DNA of 32,765 bases from an uncultured Coriobacteriia bacterium (GTDB lineage Bacteria; Actinomycetota; Coriobacteriia; Coriobacteriales; Eggerthellaceae): contig CASEJD010000119.1 in assembly GCA_949288145.1 (NCBI GenBank), forward strand, positions 1 to 32,765, given 5' to 3'. Both the position numbers and the translations under genes were made by a program. This document shows, one piece after another, positions 30,742-32,765 of the stretch. The notes under the pieces are model-generated. The model ran no database searches and was not told the origin of the DNA. It saw only the letters and a list, made by a program, of their open reading frames with translations. The first letter of the stretch is position 1, and the number at the start of each line of letters is the position of its first letter.

Positions 30742-31674
30742 CTAGAGCGGCAGGTTCTCCCGCGTCCAGCGAATATTATCGCTCACGGTGGCAACGAGCT
30801 GTTCCACCGTATCGAACTTGATCATAGGCCGCAGGTATTTCACGAAGCTCACGACGATCGATTCGCCGTACAGGTCACCAGAGTAATCGAGCACGTGGAC
30901 CTCGCACGAAGCATCCGTCACGTCGGCGAAGACAGGCGACACCCCCACAGACACCGCAGCACGGTAGCGCACGCCGTCGATGTCGGCATAGCCCGCGTAC
31001 ACGCCCTCGCCGAGCACGCGATACGCGAAGGAGGGCGAAAGGTTCGCGGTGTGGAATCCCATGTCGCCGCCTTCGCCGCGACCGCGGAGCACCGTGCCCC
31101 GCAGCTGGTACGGACGGCCGAGCAGCTTGTTCGCCTCGTCAAGGTCGGCGTCCGCCAGCAACAAGCGAATGCGCGTCGCGCTGATGGGTGCACCGTCCTC
31201 GCTCTTGAGATCGTGCGCGCGTACCTCCGTGCCCGCGACGGCTCCCCACGCGCGCAGGTCCTCCACGCGCCCGAGCGCTCGGGCGCCGAAGCGGAAGTTC
31301 GACCCCACGTGCAGAAACGCCGGCGCATGTCCGTCGAACGTGCGCGCCAGGAACTCCTGCGGGCTCGAGGCGGCGAACTCGCGCGTGAACGGCAGCACCA
31401 CCACGAGATCGACGCCGCTTTCGGCCAACATGGCAAGCCGGTCTTCGTTCGTGAGCAGCTTCTTCAAGCGCTCCGGATGGAACAGTTCGTCCGGGTCGAT
31501 GTCGAACGTGAGCGCGATCGACCGCCCGCCCGACTGACGCGCGGTCTCCTGCGTGCAGCGCAGCAGGAATCGATGCCCTCGGTGCACGCCGTCGAACACG
31601 CCGAACGCGCACGAGGCGCCGTCGAACACCGAGCTGTCGAAATCGGCCGCATCGGTCCTAAGCACTGAGGCCAC
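30742..31674 (-). CDS. ribF: Bifunctional riboflavin kinase / FAD synthetase
   Basis: The 310-residue protein makes FMN and then FAD from riboflavin. The N-terminal adenylyltransferase has FGVFDGVHRGH (24-34), GSNFRFG (124-130) and ISATRIR (164-170). The C-terminal kinase starts at LRGTVLRGRG, and the usual PTAN appears as GFHTANL (206-212), with His in place of Pro while the Thr and Asn are kept. I chose the GTG at 31674, which overlaps the truB stop by 17 nt and gives the normal family length. Longer in-frame starts lie inside truB. The truB-ribF order is common in bacteria. Confidence 0.93.
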   Translation of the reverse strand: MASVLRTDAADFDSSVFDGASCAFGVFDGVHRGHRFLLRCTQETARQSGGRSIALTFDIDPDELFHPERLKKLLTNEDRLAMLAESGVDLVVVLPFTREFAASSPQEFLARTFDGHAPAFLHVGSNFRFGARALGRVEDLRAWGAVAGTEVRAHDLKSEDGAPISATRIRLLLADADLDEANKLLGRPYQLRGTVLRGRGEGGDMGFHTANLSPSFAYRVLGEGVYAGYADIDGVRYRAAVSVGVSPVFADVTDASCEVHVLDYSGDLYGESIVVSFVKYLRPMIKFDTVEQLVATVSDNIRWTRENLPL

Positions 31675-32734
31675 GAGACACCCCCGTCGAGAACACGCAG
31701 GCAGGCTTGAGCATGCCTGCCGCAGCATCGTACGAATACAGCGCCGCCAGCTCATTGTCCTTGATGACCGAGACAACCTCGCCGTCCGTCAAAGGGTCGC
31801 ACGACGGCACGACGCCTGCCGAGCAGGCGCACATCTCAAGCTCCGCAGTGGACTGGCGCACGCGCTCGCACACCTGGACCGCGTCCGCGCGCACCGGGCG
31901 CCCGCATGCGACGTCGTCCGCAAGCGACCCGCGCGCGTACACGAAGCGGAATCCGAGCAGGCGCACCGGGTCGAGCGCCGCCTTCGCGCCCAACTCCTCG
32001 AGCGCGTCAAGGCTCACGCAGTCCTCGACGGAGAGCGCTCCGGACGCAGTGCGGCGCAGCGCGCCCACGTGGGCGCACGTGCCAAGGCGAGCGCCCAAGT
32101 CGCGCGCGATCGAGCGGACGTAGGTGCCCTTCGAGACCGTTACCTCGAGGTCCCAGAACAGAAGCCCGCCCGGAATCTGCTCCTCGGCAGATCCGTCGTC
32201 CGCGGCGTCGACCTCGCGCACAGGAGCCGCGTCCGTCTCGCCCATACGGAGGAAGCGCGCGGCGTAGATCTCCACCTCGCGCGGTTTCAAGTCAAGGATG
32301 TTCCCCTTGCGCGCGGCTGCGTAGGCCTTCTGGCCGTTCACTTTGATAGCGGAGTAGACCGGCGGCAGCTGCTTGATGCGGCCCACGAGCTCGGCAGCGC
32401 GCGCCATCGCGACGTCCTCACGGTACAGCTCGCTGGGAACGGGCGCGGTCTTGCACACGCGCCCTTCAGCGTCGTCGGTCTCGGTGGCCACGCCGAACAC
32501 GACGCGGACCTCGTAGGTCTTGTCGTGCCCGACCAGGTACGCGTCCAGGCGCGCCGCGGGACCGACGCACACGAGCAGCGCGCCGCTCGCCAGCGGGTCG
32601 AGCGTTCCCGTGTGCCCCACGCGACGCTCTCCGAACACGCGGCGCGCGCGGTTCACCACGTCGTGTGAGCTCACGCCGCACGGCTTGTCGACGCCCACTA
32701 CCAGGCTCAGCCCGGAGCTCCCTCGCTTCGCCAT
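31658..32734 (-). CDS. truB: tRNA pseudouridine-55 synthase
   Basis: The 358-residue TruB converts U55 of the tRNA T loop to pseudouridine. Visible motifs are VVGVDKPCGVSSHDVV, GHTGTLDPLASG with catalytic Asp46, KTYEVRVVFG, QLPPVYSAIKVNGQKAYAAAR and SKGTYVRSIARDLG. An acidic insert (about 170-190, EVDAADDGSAEEQ) and a C-terminal PUA-like tail make it longer than the roughly 300-residue average. GGGAGCGG precedes the ATG. This window also contains trmFO, which modifies the neighbouring tRNA position 54. Confidence 0.95.
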   Translation of the reverse strand: MAKRGSSGLSLVVGVDKPCGVSSHDVVNRARRVFGERRVGHTGTLDPLASGALLVCVGPAARLDAYLVGHDKTYEVRVVFGVATETDDAEGRVCKTAPVPSELYREDVAMARAAELVGRIKQLPPVYSAIKVNGQKAYAAARKGNILDLKPREVEIYAARFLRMGETDAAPVREVDAADDGSAEEQIPGGLLFWDLEVTVSKGTYVRSIARDLGARLGTCAHVGALRRTASGALSVEDCVSLDALEELGAKAALDPVRLLGFRFVYARGSLADDVACGRPVRADAVQVCERVRQSTAELEMCACSAGVVPSCDPLTDGEVVSVIKDNELAALYSYDAAAGMLKPACVFSTGVSRGLSA

Positions 32735-32736
32735 GG

Positions 32737-32765
32737 CTACCGCTCCCCCGCTGGTGCGGACAGCG
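32737..32765 (-). CDS. Possible C-terminal end of an upstream gene, partial
   Basis: On the minus strand a frame entering from the right edge reads LSAPAGER and stops at TAG (32739-32737), 2 nt before the truB ATG. Such tight spacing suits an operon. The usual neighbour would be a DHH-family phosphoesterase or rbfA, but eight residues identify nothing. Confidence 0.3.

Noticed and set aside
1-32765. tRNA and rRNA genes
   Set aside because: No T-loop GTTCRANNC with matching acceptor arms and no rRNA-like conserved block was found when reading the gaps by eye; a tRNA scan would settle this.

Overview
The window is a GC-rich (clearly above 60% by eye), densely packed chromosomal segment. Several features point to the actinobacterial class Coriobacteriia, most likely family Eggerthellaceae: a LuxR-type regulator fused to a 12-helix membrane domain, a DUF3793 gene paired with a short flavodoxin, a DUF6110/P1B-ATPase pair, a DUF559-like nuclease paralogue of a kind common in that class, and strong AGGAGG/GAAAGGA ribosome binding sites. 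The genus cannot be named from this sequence. No rRNA, tRNA, CRISPR array, prophage or insertion sequence was seen.

Layout. Positions 1-6321 hold minus-strand housekeeping genes: a partial comM/yifB Mg-chelatase-like AAA gene, yraN, and rnhB translationally coupled to a large TPR protein. A plus-strand ygbA-like (NO-responsive family) gene sits between yraN and rnhB beside a small repeat cluster. From 6489, trmFO and a XerC/D-type recombinase overlap on the plus strand, followed by a convergent HD-GYP gene. At 9820-11011 a well-formed promoter with operator-like repeats drives DUF3793 and flavodoxin. At 11091-13930 there is a metal module: a divergent 46-residue membrane peptide missed by length cutoffs, DUF6110, and a P1B ATPase carrying SC in place of the usual CPx motif, closed by a strong terminator. 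Then come AraC and LuxR regulators (convergent), tatA, a YfcE-like phosphodiesterase, a PAP2 phosphatase, a LysR/TDT-transporter divergent pair and panE.

The most unusual locus is 21789-25729. An amino-acid-type solute-binding lipoprotein is encoded 14 nt upstream of a 1035-residue membrane protein that combines two large extracytoplasmic sensor (Cache-like) domains with a C-terminal MscS channel, and no ABC permease or ATPase is present. It looks like a ligand-responsive channel system and is the best candidate for an undescribed system here.

After it come a RelB/DinJ-PIN toxin-antitoxin pair, a secreted papain/C39-like cysteine peptidase behind a hairpin-rich leader, a DUF559-like nuclease gene that appears to have lost its start, a repeat cluster related to the one near 2.2 kb, and a minus-strand truB-ribF-alpha/beta hydrolase operon that enters from the right edge. 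The reading frames were checked by hand. Family assignments rest on recognisable motifs, not on database searches.
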